64,000 nucleotides of DNA from Bacteroidota bacterium (lineage in GTDB: Bacteria > Bacteroidota > Bacteroidia > UBA8524): the NCBI GenBank assembly GCA_016124735.1, contig WGMZ01000001.1:1-64000 (forward strand), written 5' to 3'. The position numbers and the translations under genes are program-made. Shown piece after piece: positions 25,576 to 35,075 of this stretch. Positions within the stretch are counted from its first letter, which is position 1. Every line of letters begins with the position of its first letter. A model generated the notes under the pieces. The model saw only the letters and a list, made by a program, of their open reading frames with translations, did no database searches and was not told the origin of the DNA.

Positions 25576-26553
25576 TCAGGCACAGGAGAAGTAATCCACG
25601 CATGGCTGATATCCTTTTTCAATAAAATAGGCGGCAACTTTTTCCCTCGTTCCAATTTGCGCAATCAAACTCAAAACAATCCATTCCTCAGACCAGGAAA
25701 TTTCATTCGCAGAAATAAATGGGGCTCCCATTTTGTTTTTAGGTGCGATATCGGTCCACGCATCCATCTTTAAGCCCTCTTGTTCCATCCAATCCCAACG
25801 TTGTTTTGCCTGATCGCTGCTGCCGCAGATCAAAACCTTTTTGCCAGTGGTCAGCGGTATCAGGTATTTGGCTTTCAAACGGAAAAAAGCCTCATCGGAA
25901 TACGATGGATTCGTCCGGCTCAGTCGACCGGGAGAATCCTTCCATATAAGTCCGACTATAAGAAGTTTTTGAATCAATTCTCCGGCTTCCATCCAGCGCA
26001 GCCAGAGTTCATAATCTTCCGGCCAGGGCAGGGTGGAATATGCTCCATGATTTTGAATCAAAATTTTACGAAAACAGATGGAAGGATGAGCAATTGCAGA
26101 CTCCTGAAACCGGTAAATGAAATGCTGTTCAGGACTAATTATTTCATTTTGCCACGCAACGAACTGTTTATAGCCTTCTGCTTGTTTCGGGCTATCAAAT
26201 AGTGTTCTGCAGGAAACGGCAGCAACATGAGGATGATTTTCCAGAAAGGCTACTTGTAATTGAAAGCGATTGGGCAGGGATACATCATCTGCATCCATTC
26301 TGCCGATATATTTTCCCCGGGCTGCAATTAATCCGGAATTGAGTGCATAGGCAATTCCTCTTTGATTTTCCATGAGATGGATAAAACGATCATCGGCTGT
26401 ATGCCTCTTGCAGCGGACATATTCCTCCGGATTTCCATTGGCGATAAGGATTAGTTCCCAATCGGTATATGTCTGTTTCAGAATGGAATCGATGGCCTTG
26501 AATAAGGCATCATCTGCATACAAGTAGGGAAGAAGTATACTGAGCAATGCCAT
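25576..26553 (-). CDS. Glycosyltransferase family 2 with extra C-terminal domain
   Basis: Residues 1-230 are a GT-A family 2 transferase: LLSILLPYLYADDALFKAI, the metal-binding RMDADD (85-90) and the WPEDYELWLR acceptor-side motif. Residues about 238-325 (KKVLICGSSDQAKQRWDWM, later VLSLIAQIGTRE and GYQPCVDYF) resemble the small Rossmann-like sensor domains appended to some sugar-nucleotide enzymes. It likely transfers a sugar to a cell-surface glycan; donor and acceptor are unknown. It stands alone, not in a polysaccharide cluster, 23 bases after the secDF terminator. Confidence 0.8.
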   Translation of the reverse strand: MALLSILLPYLYADDALFKAIDSILKQTYTDWELILIANGNPEEYVRCKRHTADDRFIHLMENQRGIAYALNSGLIAARGKYIGRMDADDVSLPNRFQLQVAFLENHPHVAAVSCRTLFDSPKQAEGYKQFVAWQNEIISPEQHFIYRFQESAIAHPSICFRKILIQNHGAYSTLPWPEDYELWLRWMEAGELIQKLLIVGLIWKDSPGRLSRTNPSYSDEAFFRLKAKYLIPLTTGKKVLICGSSDQAKQRWDWMEQEGLKMDAWTDIAPKNKMGAPFISANEISWSEEWIVLSLIAQIGTREKVAAYFIEKGYQPCVDYFSCA

Positions 26554-26571
26554 GATGTGCCAAGATAAAAC

Positions 26572-26596
26572 AAAAAAGCCCGCACAAGGCGGGCTT
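26572..26596 (-). terminator. Terminator of secDF
   Basis: On the minus strand AAGCCCGC and GCGGGCTT form a perfect 8-bp stem with a 5-base loop, followed by TTTTTTG (26572-26577 complement). It starts about 20 bases after the secDF stop. Confidence 0.92.
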
Positions 26597-26615
26597 CAGT
26601 CCCACAAATGAGCTG

Positions 26616-29612
26616 TTAAATTTCGTCTTCTTTGATTAAATCAGCAGCAAGTGGTGCACCGATGCAGATGGAAGAGTAAGATCCTACAAGAACCCCAACC
26701 AGCATTGCGAAGGAGAATCCACGAATTACTTCACCGCCAAATATGAAGAGGATAACCAAAACACCAAGAGTGGTGAGTGAGGTAATCATGGTGCGACTCA
26801 GAGTGCTGTTCAAGGCATCGTTGATAATGGTTTTGATGCTTCCTTTTTTGTGTTCGTTCAGGTATTCACGAACGCGGTCCATCACAACCACAGAGTCATT
26901 GATTGAGTATCCAATAACGGTCAGAATTGCTGCAATGAAGCTTTGATCAATCTCCAAGGTAAAAGGAACTACACCATCTAACAAGGAGAAGAGTCCCAAA
27001 ACAATCAAAACGTCGTGTGTCAACTTAATTACAGTACCAGTTGCAAATTGCCATTTGCGGAAACGAATCAAGATGTAAATAAACATCAATACCAAGGCTA
27101 CCAATACCGATTGTACCGCATCGAATTTAATATCGTCGGCAATGGTAGGACCAACCCGTGTTGCACTTTCAATGGTAAACTTATTGTTTAACGGCGCCAG
27201 CCCTTCATTCAGGTGAGCAGTTACGGTATCTGCTGCATTTTTGGAGTTGTCGGCAATATTAAAATCAGTAGTGACTTTGAAAGTGCTGTTGTCGCCAAAT
27301 ACTTTTACTTCGGGCTTGGAACCAAAAGGAGCTTCCAAGGCAGCACGAAGTTCTGAGGTGCTGCTGTTCTTTTCGAATTTTACCACATAAGACCAACCAC
27401 CTTTGAAATCGACGCCCAAATCCAATCCTCTGGTGGCAATAGAGGCAATTCCTGCTACAATCAATATTCCACTGATAGTGTAATATTTCATCCGGTTACC
27501 AATGAAGTTGATATTGGTGTTTTTCAACAGGTTGGCCGTAGAAGGCAGAGAGAATTTAATATATTTTTCTTTTCTTAAAGCCCATTCGAAAACCAGGCGG
27601 GTCATCAGGATTGCGGTAAAAAGAGAAGAAAGAATACCAATAATCAAGGTAATGGAGAAACCGAATACAGGTCCGCTACCAAAGGTATAGAGGACTATAC
27701 CTGTTAGGAGGGTAGTAATATTCGAGTCGAGAATCGCCGAGAGGGCATTCTTATAACCATTGTATATGGAGTTCTTCAGGTTTTTACCCGCGGCTAATTC
27801 TTCTTTTACCCTTTCGTAAATCAGTACGTTCGCATCTACGGCCATACCCAAAGTCAGGATAATACCGGCAATACCCGGAAGGGTTAACGCGGCACCCAGC
27901 GAAGAAAGAACGCCCATCATAAAGAAGAGGTTAAGCAATACGGCCAGGTTGGCAACCCAACCTGCAGTACTATAAATAACCGCCATGATGATTATTACAG
28001 AAAGGAAACCGGCAAGGATGGAATACAAACCACTGCTAATAGCCGCTTTACCCAAAGATGGACCCACGATGGCCTCTTCCACGATACGCGCAGGTGCAGG
28101 AAATTTGCCTGATTTCAGGATATTGGCCATCAACTTGGTTTCTTCCTGGCTGAATGATCCGGTAATGGAAGTTTGTCCGTATGGAATCTCACCGTTTACG
28201 ACTGGTGCTGAATAAACCACATCATCCAATACAATTGCCACATGTCCTTTTGGATCTTGTTCAGAAGCCTCTTTGGTCATTCTTTTCCATACAAGGCGAC
28301 CTTCCTGGTTCATCGACATGGATACTTCGAATCCTCCAGTCGAACCAATGACAGATTTTGCATCGGTAACGACATTTCCTTCCAAATCAGGACCGCCGTC
28401 ACGGCTGGCTTTCAAAGCATACAAGCCGAGGGTATTGGAACCTTCTGGTTTTTTACCCCAACGGAATACAACATCGCCAGGAATTACGTCGCGTAATTCA
28501 GGGTCATTGAGGTATTTATCAATTTCTGCAGTGTCAGAAGCATTTACAAAGGCTAATTCTGCACTACGGGAATTTCCTTGTTCATCCAGATTGAGGAAAG
28601 AAGTGGTTCCGTTGGCCAATTTAGCCATTAAAGGATTTTCTTTCTGGAATTGCTCAAAAGTTTGTTTGCCTGTGTCTTGAGCTGTTGTGTCGCCACCCTG
28701 ATTGAGGGTTGCAAGCAGGTCATCTGTTTGTTTTGATGTGTCTGCCTTGGCAGTGGTGTCCTGATTTACAATAGGCTCACCGGTAATTGGGTCAGTTTCT
28801 ACGGCAGTTGAATCTGTATTGAGTCCGTTTTCCTCATCCAGCCGTGCTTTGAGTGTTTTGTCCATTTTTGACAAAAACCCAAAGGCTTCAGCTGGATTGT
28901 AAACGTTCCAGAATTCGAGTTTTGCAGATGATTGTATCAGTTTACGTGCGCGTTCCACGTCGTTTACCCCAGGAAGTTCAACCATGATGCGGCCCGAATT
29001 TTCAAGCTTTTGGATGATTGGTTGAGCCACCCCGAATTGATCGATACGTGAGCGAAGTACACGGTAAGTTCTTTCTACTGCATCATCTGACTCGGCACGG
29101 AGAAAACTGATTACTTCGTCGTCAGTAGAGTTGAAGCTGATTTTGTCTTTATTCTCTTTGTTAGCAAACCATGAATTGAGTTTTTTATTGGGAGCAGCAC
29201 TGCGAATGGCCTCTACAAAAAGATTGACATAATTATCCTGGCTATTGGTTGATTTCTCGTTGGCCTGTTTCAACGCTTCCATAAACTGTGGATCTTTGGT
29301 TTTATTGGCCAGGGCATGAATCACGTCTGGAAGAGATACTTCCAAGGTAACGTTCATACCGCCTTGCAGGTCAAGACCCAGGTTCATTTCACGCTCTTTT
29401 ACCTGCATGTAGGTGTACTGTTTCAGCAATAAATCGTACACGGGCATGCCGGCAATAGAATCGAGATAACGTTGTTTCAACGCAGGATCACCGTGTGCAT
29501 ATTCTGCTGCATCGGCATCGATCATGCGCGATTTCACCGTAAAGGATAGGTGGAACAGACATACCAGAGTGAGCGCAATGGTAAAAATCTTAACTACTCC
29601 CTGATTTTTCAT
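26616..29612 (-). CDS. secDF: Protein translocase subunit SecDF, single chain
   Basis: It uses the proton gradient to pull proteins through SecYEG into the periplasm. At 998 residues it is a fused SecD-SecF. The SecD half has an N-terminal helix, the DLQGG motif (GLDLQGGMNVTLEV), a large periplasmic domain with a low-complexity Thr/Asp/Gln insert (about residues 235-310), and six-helix block features GTLGMAVDANVLIYERV-like. The SecF half has GVDFKGGWSY and GYSINDSVVVMDRVRE. The frame is open to 29681, but the promoter at 29651-29681 fixes the ATG at 29612. The fused form is usual in Bacteroidota. Confidence 0.96.
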   Translation of the reverse strand: MKNQGVVKIFTIALTLVCLFHLSFTVKSRMIDADAAEYAHGDPALKQRYLDSIAGMPVYDLLLKQYTYMQVKEREMNLGLDLQGGMNVTLEVSLPDVIHALANKTKDPQFMEALKQANEKSTNSQDNYVNLFVEAIRSAAPNKKLNSWFANKENKDKISFNSTDDEVISFLRAESDDAVERTYRVLRSRIDQFGVAQPIIQKLENSGRIMVELPGVNDVERARKLIQSSAKLEFWNVYNPAEAFGFLSKMDKTLKARLDEENGLNTDSTAVETDPITGEPIVNQDTTAKADTSKQTDDLLATLNQGGDTTAQDTGKQTFEQFQKENPLMAKLANGTTSFLNLDEQGNSRSAELAFVNASDTAEIDKYLNDPELRDVIPGDVVFRWGKKPEGSNTLGLYALKASRDGGPDLEGNVVTDAKSVIGSTGGFEVSMSMNQEGRLVWKRMTKEASEQDPKGHVAIVLDDVVYSAPVVNGEIPYGQTSITGSFSQEETKLMANILKSGKFPAPARIVEEAIVGPSLGKAAISSGLYSILAGFLSVIIIMAVIYSTAGWVANLAVLLNLFFMMGVLSSLGAALTLPGIAGIILTLGMAVDANVLIYERVKEELAAGKNLKNSIYNGYKNALSAILDSNITTLLTGIVLYTFGSGPVFGFSITLIIGILSSLFTAILMTRLVFEWALRKEKYIKFSLPSTANLLKNTNINFIGNRMKYYTISGILIVAGIASIATRGLDLGVDFKGGWSYVVKFEKNSSTSELRAALEAPFGSKPEVKVFGDNSTFKVTTDFNIADNSKNAADTVTAHLNEGLAPLNNKFTIESATRVGPTIADDIKFDAVQSVLVALVLMFIYILIRFRKWQFATGTVIKLTHDVLIVLGLFSLLDGVVPFTLEIDQSFIAAILTVIGYSINDSVVVMDRVREYLNEHKKGSIKTIINDALNSTLSRTMITSLTTLGVLVILFIFGGEVIRGFSFAMLVGVLVGSYSSICIGAPLAADLIKEDEI

Positions 29613-29650
29613 GGTATATATTAGACTATAACTCGTTTTTTTAAAGCGGG

Positions 29651-29681
29651 CAAATATATGGATAGCTGGCAACTTGTGCAA
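29651..29681 (-). promoter_or_regulatory. Promoter of secDF
   Basis: On the minus strand TTG (29681-29679), 20 bases, TATATTTG (29658-29651) fits the Bacteroidota consensus fully. The start site would fall about 32 bases before the ATG at 29612. Confidence 0.75.
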
Positions 29682-29723
29682 CAGCGACCAAGATTAGAAA
29701 TTTCCGATAATTTTCCTCTGATT

Positions 29724-30416
29724 TTAACGGTTTACTTCGATAAACCTTTCAATGTCGACTTCCTGACCCAGAAGAATCAGGGTGTCGTTTTCGTAAATCA
29801 CCGTGTCGGATTTGGGAACTCCCAAAATATGTTTTTCGATAATAATTTCTCCGTTTTTTTGGAGTTCATATTCACGCTTCAGGGTAATCAGATTGAGGTT
29901 GTACATTTCACGCAGTTGCAATTCTCCAACGGTTTTATTCCAAACCCCTCTGGGAGGTACAATTTCTGCGATTTCGTATCCATCTGGTAATTGAAGGAAG
30001 GTCATCACGCTCGGGTGGAGCAGGCGCTCTGCTACCAAAATCCCCACTTCATCCTCAGGGGAAAGAATTTCTGTGACACCCATTTTTTCCAGAATCATAC
30101 GCTGTTGCGGAGTAGCGGCACGGGCAATGACCCGCTTCACTTCCATATCCAAAAGATGAGCGGTAGTGAGCAATAAGGCTTCAAAGTTTTCTCCGATAGC
30201 CACTACCACTGCGTCCATGTCCTGAATACGCTGTGATTGAAGTGACTTCACATCTGTTGAATCCATGGTAACCGCATAGGCCACGTCATCACGCAGGTTG
30301 TCGGTTTTATTTTCATCGCTGTCGATTGCCAATACTTCCGCACCTCGGTTACTTAAAGTTCGGGCTATTTTGGTTCCAAAGCGGCCGAGTCCGATTACCG
30401 CAAATCTGAAGTTCAT
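29724..30416 (-). CDS. KtrA/TrkA-type RCK protein for K+ uptake control
   Basis: The 230-residue cytoplasmic protein has an N-terminal Rossmann RCK domain (GLGRFG 9-14, acidic D32 after strand 2 for NAD/ATP binding) and a C-terminal TrkA-C domain (about 145-228). Such proteins form octameric rings that gate a KtrB-type potassium channel. No channel gene lies beside it here, so the partner must be elsewhere. Its start overlaps the udk stop by 4 bases (ATGA), so the two are co-translated. Confidence 0.88.
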   Translation of the reverse strand: MNFRFAVIGLGRFGTKIARTLSNRGAEVLAIDSDENKTDNLRDDVAYAVTMDSTDVKSLQSQRIQDMDAVVVAIGENFEALLLTTAHLLDMEVKRVIARAATPQQRMILEKMGVTEILSPEDEVGILVAERLLHPSVMTFLQLPDGYEIAEIVPPRGVWNKTVGELQLREMYNLNLITLKREYELQKNGEIIIEKHILGVPKSDTVIYENDTLILLGQEVDIERFIEVNR

Positions 30417-31030
30417 TTGTTCAATATTATTTTAATGTGGTCGCTGATAACCTGCAGCGAAGTAAGGAAATGTTCATTATTATTAATAATGATATCCGCT
30501 TCATCTCTAAATGGTGCCAGATATTTGTGAAAAGAGGGAAGTACATGGTTTTCCCATTGGTAAATGACTTGCTCCCTGGGTACGCCTCTTTCCTTTATAT
30601 CCCGTTCTAAACGACGTTGCAACTTAATGGAATCCTGCGCATCAATAAAAATTTTCAAGTCCAATTCGTTAAATATTTCCTCGAAATGCAGCAGGAACAG
30701 GCCTTCTACAATTATTACAGGCGAGGGATTGGTGATGATTTCCCGGGTATCGTTTCCTTCCAGTTGAAATTGGTATTCCTTCCTTCTGATACTTTTTCCG
30801 GCTTTCAATTGGCGGATATCGTTCAGGAAACTTTTCATGTCGATGCAATTGGGGAGATCAAAATTTATTTTTCCATTCTCATCGCATTCCTGCTCAAATT
30901 TCTCTTTGTAATAATTGTCTTGAGAAAGGATGCATAACTCTTCATTATCAAATAGTTGGCTCAATGCCTGTATGAATGAAGTCTTCCCAGAGGCGCTTCC
31001 TCCGCTAATCCCAATTAAATAACTGAACAT
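30413..31030 (-). CDS. udk: Uridine kinase
   Basis: It phosphorylates uridine and cytidine to UMP and CMP in pyrimidine salvage. The 205 residues show a Walker A GGSASGKTS (10-18), the LSQDNYYK stretch, the VIIVEGLFLL Walker B region and an RRLERDIKERG lid. Length and motifs fit Udk rather than phosphoribulokinase. First gene of a two-gene operon with the RCK protein. Confidence 0.92.
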   Translation of the reverse strand: MFSYLIGISGGSASGKTSFIQALSQLFDNEELCILSQDNYYKEKFEQECDENGKINFDLPNCIDMKSFLNDIRQLKAGKSIRRKEYQFQLEGNDTREIITNPSPVIIVEGLFLLHFEEIFNELDLKIFIDAQDSIKLQRRLERDIKERGVPREQVIYQWENHVLPSFHKYLAPFRDEADIIINNNEHFLTSLQVISDHIKIILNK

Positions 31031-31111
31031 GCGGGTGCAAAGATCGTATTCAGGATGGTCAAATCCAATAATTGATTTTTATCGAAATGCTCTGTATTTT
31101 CAGGTAATTAG

Positions 31112-31142
31112 TTTGGAAAAACCAGCTATTTTCTTATTTTTA
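31112..31142 (+). promoter_or_regulatory. Promoter of the 1288-residue PKD protein gene
   Basis: TTTG (31112-31115), 19 bases, TATTTTTA (31135-31142) matches the consensus except for the final G of the -7 box. The TTG start codon at 31176 lies about 27 bases downstream of the expected start site. Confidence 0.5.
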
Positions 31143-31175
31143 CATGTTTAAACAAAACCATATAAATCTCTGCGC

Positions 31176-34100
31176 TTGAAAAGACTTTTACCTATCGTAG
31201 TCTTTTTGTTTTTCACCACGGCATATGCTCAGAAACGAGCAATGAACTGGTATTTTGGAAAACATGATGGTCTTGCCTTTAATACGGCAGGAGAGAGCAA
31301 TCTATTGAGTGATGGACATCAGGATGCTTTCGACGCCTGTGTCTCATTGTCTGATTTATCTGGAAATTTACTGTTGTATTCCGATGGAGATTCTATTTGG
31401 AACCGCAATCATGAGGTGATTCAAAATTGCCAGGGAATACAAATTGAAAAGACGGCTACCCAAGGCGCTTTGCTGGTTCCCCAGCCCGGATCAAAAAGCA
31501 TTTACTATCTATTTACCCTTGACGATTCTACTCTTGGGAAGTTCAATCTGAAATATTCTGTCATTGACATGAGTCTGAACAACGGTAAAGGAGCTGTTAC
31601 CTCAGATAAAAACGTGGCACTTTTCAGCGGTGTTACCGAAAGAATGGCGGCTACCTACAACAATACCGGTAACGGAGTTTGGATTGCTGTGCGAGATGCA
31701 GAGAACGCTCAGTTTTATTCTTTTCTTCTTAATTCTTCCGGTGTTGGATTGAATCCGGTAAGCTCTTCCGTTGGTAGTTCTACATCGACCACTGCCGGTG
31801 TATCTAAAGGGCAAATGAAGTTCTCACCGGACGGGTCATATCTTGCCTGGGCCTGTAAATTGGATCGATTTGTTGAGTTATTGAAATTTAATAAAGTCAA
31901 TGGAACTTTTGAAAACTGGTCGAGGAAAATCACTTTTTATGGGAACTACGACTATCCTTATGGGGTTGAGTTTTCAAGCAAGGTGTCTTACCTTTATGTA
32001 AGTCTTATTGGAGTTGGGATATACCAATACGACCTGGGCATGGTGATGAGTGAATCGCTGTTTAATTCAAGCGGCACCAAAATTAATAACGGGAATACAG
32101 GTATATGGACTCATTACCTCGGCATGCAATCGGCACCCGATGGTAAAATCTATATTTCGTCGGGATACAATACCCTGCATGTCATTGATTTCCCGAATAA
32201 TACAGCCAGCTCTTGTAACTTTGAGCACAACGCGAAGTCATATACCAATGCAGTGAATCAGGGGCTTCCAAATTTTATCTCCAATTATTTTGTAGATAAA
32301 AAAATTGTTGCGGCCGATACATGTGTCGGAGATTCCACCTCCTTTACATTCCTCCTGGAATTGGGCGACTCTCTGTTATGGAATTTCGGTGATTTTTCCT
32401 CTTCAACTAATCTTTCCAGAAAGGTTCATCCAAAACATGTTTTTAGCCAAAATGGCAAATACGATATTACATTATATGTCTTCAATGGAGATGGGGTAGA
32501 TACCCTGCATAGTTCGGTTACCATAAACGCAATACCGGATTTTACACTGGGGCCTGATACGATAATTTGTGGATATGGTCAGTATTTGTTGAACCCGGGT
32601 GTGTCAAACGCCATGTACCGTTGGCAAGATGGTAAAACAACGCCGGTATATGCGGTGAAATCTTCGGGAACATATTCTGTGAAGGTAGATCGGTATGGCT
32701 GTTTAGCATACGATACTGCGGTAATTGAAGTAAGTGAACCCAGTACGGAGATCGTATTATCTACCGGTGCACATTGCTCCAATAACAATGTGTTCAATTT
32801 CTCTATCAATCAAAGCGACCGGGTAGCCTCTGTTATTTGGAATTTTGGAGATGGAAATACGTCCACTACCAGACAAACCGGTTATTCTTACAATATGCCG
32901 GGAACCTTTGAGGTAAAACTGGAAACAGTGAATGATAAGGGCTGTAAGGCCACGGATAACATACAAATTGAAGTATTTGATATTGTCAAATCTCAAGCAA
33001 GTGTAAATCAGGAAAGTCAATGTTTTACGGGAAATCAATTTGTTCTTCAATTGGATCAGGCGGGAAACAGTGACCTGAAAAATTACAGTTTTTTATTTTC
33101 CGATGCGGCGAAGGTACTGAACGCCCCGCCCAAGCATAGTTTCGCGAATGCCGGTGAAAAATGGGTACAGGTGATTACAACTACTGTGCATGATTGTAAA
33201 GACACGACAACAATTTCTTTGCACGTGCTGGCAGATCCTATTGCTCAATTTACCATTGATTCATCCCTTCATTGCGAAACAGGAAACAAAATCATCCTGA
33301 ATGACATTACCAAATCCCAAAATGGAAGCATTACCAGTCGAATGTTTGAATCCGAAGGGTTCAGCAGTACTACCGACTTCGCAGTTTTCCATTTCTCAAA
33401 TGCGGGTGAATTTATAATCAATCTACAAGTAGAAGACAGCAAAGGGTGTAAAGGATCCACATCTCAGAAGGTGCAGGTCTATCCCAACCCTCAAACATCG
33501 TTTAGTTTTGATCAGTCGGGTTCCTGCATTGGAAATAAACCGATTCAATTGAACAATGAAAGTTCAATTTCCAAAGGTAACCTGGTTTCTTATGCTTGGG
33601 ACTTTGGAGATGGAACAACCAATACCCACAAAAATCCAGTGAAGAAATATACGGTTGCCGATGCGTTTGAAATCAGTTTGACAACCACATCGGATCAGGG
33701 CTGTACATCCAATAAAAAAGTGAAAGTCGAAACGTATGAGGCGCCAATTGCCGATTTTGATGTGAGTAAGTTTGAACCTTGTATGAATGAAAACATGCTT
33801 GTTTTGGAGAATTTATCGAGCATAACAGATCAATCTCCGATGATATTCCAATGGGAGGTAGATGGGGTGAAATATCAGGGCACAAAGCCAGCGCCAATTC
33901 ACTTTGATTCGTATGGTCCGAAACAGGTATCTCTTACAGCTACTTCCAACAGAGGATGTAAATCGGGCAAGCAATTGTCGTATATGATACTGCCAAGTCC
34001 AATGGTAAATTTTGAAATCAATGAACCGGAGCAGTGCGAGAACGGGAATTTATTTCTGGCCATCAATACATCCGACAATCCAATCAGTCCGATTGTTGAT

Positions 34101-35042
34101 TTGACCTGGAGCTTAAGTGATGGGCGAACAAATAAATCGAACAAGTACGACTTTAGCTTCCCGAGCGCAGGGGAATACCAGTTGGAACTGCAATTAACCA
34201 ACCAGTACGGATGTGAGAGCAAGGCACATACGAATGTAACAGTGAATCCACAACCTGTGGCTTCTTTTGAGGCCGAAGATGTATGCTTAAGTTCCCCAAT
34301 GCAATTTGTAAATAACAGTTCGGTAAGTAGCGGTCAAATTGTAGAGTATTGGTGGAATTTTGGCGACAAAGCAACATCCAAGGAGTTTGGCCCACAGCAT
34401 AAATTTGACCATCCCGGTGAATATGGTGTATACCTTCAAGCCAGGTCCGATAAGGGGTGTGAAAGTTTTGTCTTTAATAAAGTGAATGTGCTTGAAGAAC
34501 TCCGCGCTGATTTTACCTTTCGGAAATACAAATACAAAACAGACCTGAACGAAACGATTTATAAGTTCGATGCGGTGAATCCTACCGATAATGCAACCAT
34601 TACATGGTACCTGAATGGAAGTGAGGTTTCTGGAGGGAAGACTGCGTATATTGGTTTTGGAGATACCGGGACAGTTGAGATTCAATTAATTATTGAGAAT
34701 GGTGTGGGGTGTCCTGCCACGTCAAAACAAAAAATATTCGTTGCACCGCCGTTTGAGTACTTTGTTCCAACTGCCTTTACTCCGAATGCAGATGGAATGA
34801 ATGATGTATTTAAGCCTGTGGGAGATAATTATGTTATCGAATATGAATTTATCATCTTGAATCGCTGGGGAAGTAGAATGTTCAGCACGGATGATCCGGA
34901 TCAGGGTTGGGATGGACGTTTTACGGGCAAAATAGCCGAGTCTGGCATGTATGTGTACATCATTCGTGTGAAAGACATTGAAGGACAGGAATGGAAGTAT
35001 CAAGGCACCTTTATGCTAATAAACCCAGGAAGCTCTTTTTAA
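31176..35042 (+). CDS. Giant surface protein with PKD array and T9SS type B tail
   Basis: The start is TTG; the only nearby ATG (31144) is out of frame and stops within 12 codons. A signal peptide (1-18, ending AYAQ) leads to an about 360-residue beta-propeller-like region (MNWYFGKHDGLAFNT; APDGKIYISSG). About nine PKD/Ig-like modules of 80-85 residues follow, most with a Cys near each end (QC...GN and DKGC). The end is a T9SS type B sorting domain (FVPTAFTPNADGMNDVF, ILNRWG, QGWDGRFTG). It is exported through the outer membrane and probably acts in adhesion or gliding. Same module type as the 1701-residue protein 6 kb away. Confidence 0.88.
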   Translation: MKRLLPIVVFLFFTTAYAQKRAMNWYFGKHDGLAFNTAGESNLLSDGHQDAFDACVSLSDLSGNLLLYSDGDSIWNRNHEVIQNCQGIQIEKTATQGALLVPQPGSKSIYYLFTLDDSTLGKFNLKYSVIDMSLNNGKGAVTSDKNVALFSGVTERMAATYNNTGNGVWIAVRDAENAQFYSFLLNSSGVGLNPVSSSVGSSTSTTAGVSKGQMKFSPDGSYLAWACKLDRFVELLKFNKVNGTFENWSRKITFYGNYDYPYGVEFSSKVSYLYVSLIGVGIYQYDLGMVMSESLFNSSGTKINNGNTGIWTHYLGMQSAPDGKIYISSGYNTLHVIDFPNNTASSCNFEHNAKSYTNAVNQGLPNFISNYFVDKKIVAADTCVGDSTSFTFLLELGDSLLWNFGDFSSSTNLSRKVHPKHVFSQNGKYDITLYVFNGDGVDTLHSSVTINAIPDFTLGPDTIICGYGQYLLNPGVSNAMYRWQDGKTTPVYAVKSSGTYSVKVDRYGCLAYDTAVIEVSEPSTEIVLSTGAHCSNNNVFNFSINQSDRVASVIWNFGDGNTSTTRQTGYSYNMPGTFEVKLETVNDKGCKATDNIQIEVFDIVKSQASVNQESQCFTGNQFVLQLDQAGNSDLKNYSFLFSDAAKVLNAPPKHSFANAGEKWVQVITTTVHDCKDTTTISLHVLADPIAQFTIDSSLHCETGNKIILNDITKSQNGSITSRMFESEGFSSTTDFAVFHFSNAGEFIINLQVEDSKGCKGSTSQKVQVYPNPQTSFSFDQSGSCIGNKPIQLNNESSISKGNLVSYAWDFGDGTTNTHKNPVKKYTVADAFEISLTTTSDQGCTSNKKVKVETYEAPIADFDVSKFEPCMNENMLVLENLSSITDQSPMIFQWEVDGVKYQGTKPAPIHFDSYGPKQVSLTATSNRGCKSGKQLSYMILPSPMVNFEINEPEQCENGNLFLAINTSDNPISPIVDLTWSLSDGRTNKSNKYDFSFPSAGEYQLELQLTNQYGCESKAHTNVTVNPQPVASFEAEDVCLSSPMQFVNNSSVSSGQIVEYWWNFGDKATSKEFGPQHKFDHPGEYGVYLQARSDKGCESFVFNKVNVLEELRADFTFRKYKYKTDLNETIYKFDAVNPTDNATITWYLNGSEVSGGKTAYIGFGDTGTVEIQLIIENGVGCPATSKQKIFVAPPFEYFVPTAFTPNADGMNDVFKPVGDNYVIEYEFIILNRWGSRMFSTDDPDQGWDGRFTGKIAESGMYVYIIRVKDIEGQEWKYQGTFMLINPGSSF

Positions 35043-35049
35043 AAAGTAA

Positions 35050-35074
35050 AAGCCGGTGATTAGCCGGCTTTTTT
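35050..35074. terminator. Bidirectional terminator between PKD gene and rng
   Basis: AAGCCGG (35050-35056) and CCGGCTT (35064-35070) form a 7-bp stem with TTTT after it on the plus strand and a T-rich TTTACTTTTT on the minus strand. It sits between two convergent stops only 34 bases apart and can serve both. Confidence 0.85.
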
Positions 35075-35075
35075 G

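Noticed and set aside
29724-31030. A potassium channel partner next to the RCK gene
   Set aside because: Both neighbours were examined; they are udk and the secDF leader, with no membrane channel frame.
31608-34685. Several minus-strand frames of 60-130 codons within the PKD gene
   Set aside because: All are antisense to PKD modules and show no start context, domain or signal peptide.
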